Source: Bacteroidota bacterium
Lineage (GTDB): Bacteria > Bacteroidota > Bacteroidia > Bacteroidales > JAIPAH01
Direction of reading: 5' to 3'
DNA: 36,119 nucleotides
NCBI GenBank assembly: GCA_021767705.1
Contig: JAASSU010000007.1
Location: 1 to 36,119, forward strand
In this document: positions 34,567-36,119 of the stretch, in pieces
Layout: each line of letters begins with the position of its first letter
Position numbering within the stretch: position 1 is the first letter of the stretch
The notes under the pieces: generated by a model
Seen by the model: only the letters and a program-made list of their open reading frames with translations
Databases searched by the model: none
Told to the model about the DNA's origin: nothing
Program-made: the position numbers and the translations under genes

Positions 34567-36119
34567 ATGAATAAAAAAATTATCATCGGGGTTATTACTG
34601 TAACTGCCCTGGCACTTGTAGGTCTGGTGGGATTGCAATTTTATTGGATTAAAAATGCGGTGAATCTGCGCGAAGCAAATTTCAGGCGAAGTGTTGATGA
34701 AGCCATGTCGAGCGTGGTGTACAAGCTTGAGCGCATCGAAACCGCCAACCGAATCCAGGAGCGGATGATGGAGCGCCCAAAAGGATCTTCCTTTATGAAT
34801 ACGATGGATTCGATCACCTATCTTTTCCTGAAGGAGCTGGACTCCATACCCTGGGCCGATAGTGTCAGCGACACCAGCCTGAATTATAGTGGACAGAATG
34901 TGCGTCTTGAAATTATCAGGGATGAGCAGGGCCGGATTGTCAAGCGTTTGGACACCACCTTCAGGGGAAGGCAAGATATTGAACACGGAAGGGTGGCTTC
35001 ACGAGTTAGCGTCAGCCCCGATGTGCCGCGCTCGGCCATCGAAAACCTCAATGAGCAGTTTAATAATCTCTGGAAGAAATCGTACATGGTGTCGGATGTC
35101 TTTGAAGATATGTTTAGCCTGGGGCACCGGAAACCGCTGGAGGACAGGCTCAACGTCAAAATACTCGACTCGCTTATCAGACATGAGCTGCGTATGAAAG
35201 GGCTCGACACAGATTATCGATTTGGTGTTTTCAGCACCGGGCGCAATAAGATGGTTCTGAAAAAGGATGTCCCGCCGAATTTTTCTCTTAAAGAACAAGG
35301 AATGGCCTTCCGCCTCTATCCGAGCGAGATTTTTATGAGCCCGGACTACCTGATGGTTCATTTTCCGAACCAGAGACAGTTTTTGATAACACAAATGTCG
35401 GGGATGCTTTTTGTGTCGCTTATCCTGCTGATTCTGATATTTGTTTCTTACATTTTTTCTGTCAGGACGATTATTTATCAGCGTAAGCTGTCGGAGTCGA
35501 AAAATGACTTTATCAATAACATGACACATGAGTTTAAAACGCCGATATCAACCGTTTCTCTGGCCTGCGAAGCACTATCCGACAAGGACATAAAAAAGTC
35601 GGAAGAGCTTTACAGCAGTTACATCAACGTAATCAGCGAAGAGAATAAACGTCTTGGGGCCTTGGCTGAAAAGATTCTGCAAACGGCCATCATCGAAAAG
35701 GGAGACTTGAAGCTGAAACGCGAAATGGTGGATGTGCACAAGTTGATTGAAGAAACCATTACCATAAACAGGATGCAAGTGGAAATCAAGGACGGAATCA
35801 TAGAAACCGATCTGAAAGCCACACAAACCACGCTGGAGGCCGACCACGACCACTTGCTCAACGTGTTTAATAACCTGCTGGATAACGCAAACAAGTACTC
35901 GCCCAAGAAGCCGCACATCATTATCACTACCCATAATACGGTTAATGAGATAGTGATTAGTATCAAAGACAATGGCATCGGCATCAGCAAAAGCGATCAG
36001 AAAAAAATATTCGAAAAGCTTTACAGAGTGCATACGGGTGACCTTCATGATGTGAAAGGCTTTGGTTTAGGCTTAAGTTATGTTAAATTTATCGTCGATA
36101 AACTGGATGGGAAAATCGG
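34567..36119 (+). CDS. Sensor histidine kinase (3' end beyond window)
   Basis: The frame runs open to the window edge, giving 517 residues so far. One N-terminal membrane helix (about 4-24) and a second at about 277-299 enclose a periplasmic sensor domain of about 250 residues that I do not recognise. The dimerisation/phosphoacceptor box NNMTHEFKTPIS places the phosphorylated His at 321. The N-box NNLLDNANKYSP (~436-447), the G1 box DNGIGIS (from D468) and GFGLGL (from G498) show a complete HATPase core of the HisKA type. The ATG at 34563 opens only a three-codon frame, so I use 34567. The partner response regulator probably lies downstream, outside the window. No Shine-Dalgarno is seen. Confidence 0.93.
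   Translation, partial: MNKKIIIGVITVTALALVGLVGLQFYWIKNAVNLREANFRRSVDEAMSSVVYKLERIETANRIQERMMERPKGSSFMNTMDSITYLFLKELDSIPWADSVSDTSLNYSGQNVRLEIIRDEQGRIVKRLDTTFRGRQDIEHGRVASRVSVSPDVPRSAIENLNEQFNNLWKKSYMVSDVFEDMFSLGHRKPLEDRLNVKILDSLIRHELRMKGLDTDYRFGVFSTGRNKMVLKKDVPPNFSLKEQGMAFRLYPSEIFMSPDYLMVHFPNQRQFLITQMSGMLFVSLILLILIFVSYIFSVRTIIYQRKLSESKNDFINNMTHEFKTPISTVSLACEALSDKDIKKSEELYSSYINVISEENKRLGALAEKILQTAIIEKGDLKLKREMVDVHKLIEETITINRMQVEIKDGIIETDLKATQTTLEADHDHLLNVFNNLLDNANKYSPKKPHIIITTHNTVNEIVISIKDNGIGISKSDQKKIFEKLYRVHTGDLHDVKGFGLGLSYVKFIVDKLDGKI

Overview
The window looks like chromosome from a member of the Bacteroidota, probably an aerobic or facultative, Bacteroidales/Cytophagales-like lineage. The evidence is two T9SS-type C-terminal sorting tails, an OMP_b-brl/TonB-plug-type outer-membrane protein with a carboxypeptidase-regulatory-like N-terminus, a type III pantothenate kinase next to lptC and a CNNM/CBS gene, promoters of the TAnnTTTG type, and a general lack of Shine-Dalgarno sites. 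I cannot name the genus from the sequence alone.

Layout. (1) 1-817 has no credible gene. It holds a duplicated non-coding module of about 245 bp (13-257 and 405-645) built of palindromes and GTCATTC...GAGGAATCT elements. (2) 818-10332, plus strand, is a branched-chain acyl-CoA (leucine) catabolic cluster: methylcrotonyl-CoA carboxylase beta, acetyl-CoA synthetase, methylglutaconyl-CoA hydratase-type crotonase, methylcrotonyl-CoA carboxylase alpha (biotin carboxylase plus biotinyl domain), an AtuA-family (DUF1446) protein of unknown function, and an acyl-CoA dehydrogenase. Together these would take a branched acyl-CoA through the 3-methylglutaconyl-CoA steps. HMG-CoA lyase is not in the window. 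(3) 10433-12898 is a large outer-membrane beta-barrel protein, followed by two tandem terminators. (4) 13177-16264 is mrdA-rodA, the elongasome transpeptidase/glycosyltransferase pair, translationally overlapped and without mreBCD beside it.

(5) 24231-16573, minus strand, is a cell-envelope/cofactor cluster read coaX, FadL-like outer-membrane protein, TPR protein, lptC, CNNM/CBS membrane protein, PpiD/SurA-type chaperone. A strong terminator sits inside it just before lptC, and a separate promoter candidate lies before ppiD. (6) 24329-24624 is a tRNA-Phe/tRNA-Ser pair with a good promoter. (7) 24684-33432, minus strand, holds two paralogous secreted subtilisin-like proteases with T9SS tails. 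The larger carries six tandem 81-residue beta-sandwich repeats, two of them nearly identical at DNA level. (8) 33637-34185 is a nitroreductase on the minus strand. 34224-34562 is a structured intergenic region with facing terminators and a possible small RNA. From 34567 to the window end is a sensor histidine kinase cut off by the edge.

I do not see an unmistakable new defence or mobile system. The best leads are the structured 34.2-34.6 kb intergenic region, the repeat module at the left edge, the AtuA-family protein embedded in the leucine cluster with a non-isovaleryl-type dehydrogenase, and the actively expanding repeat protease.
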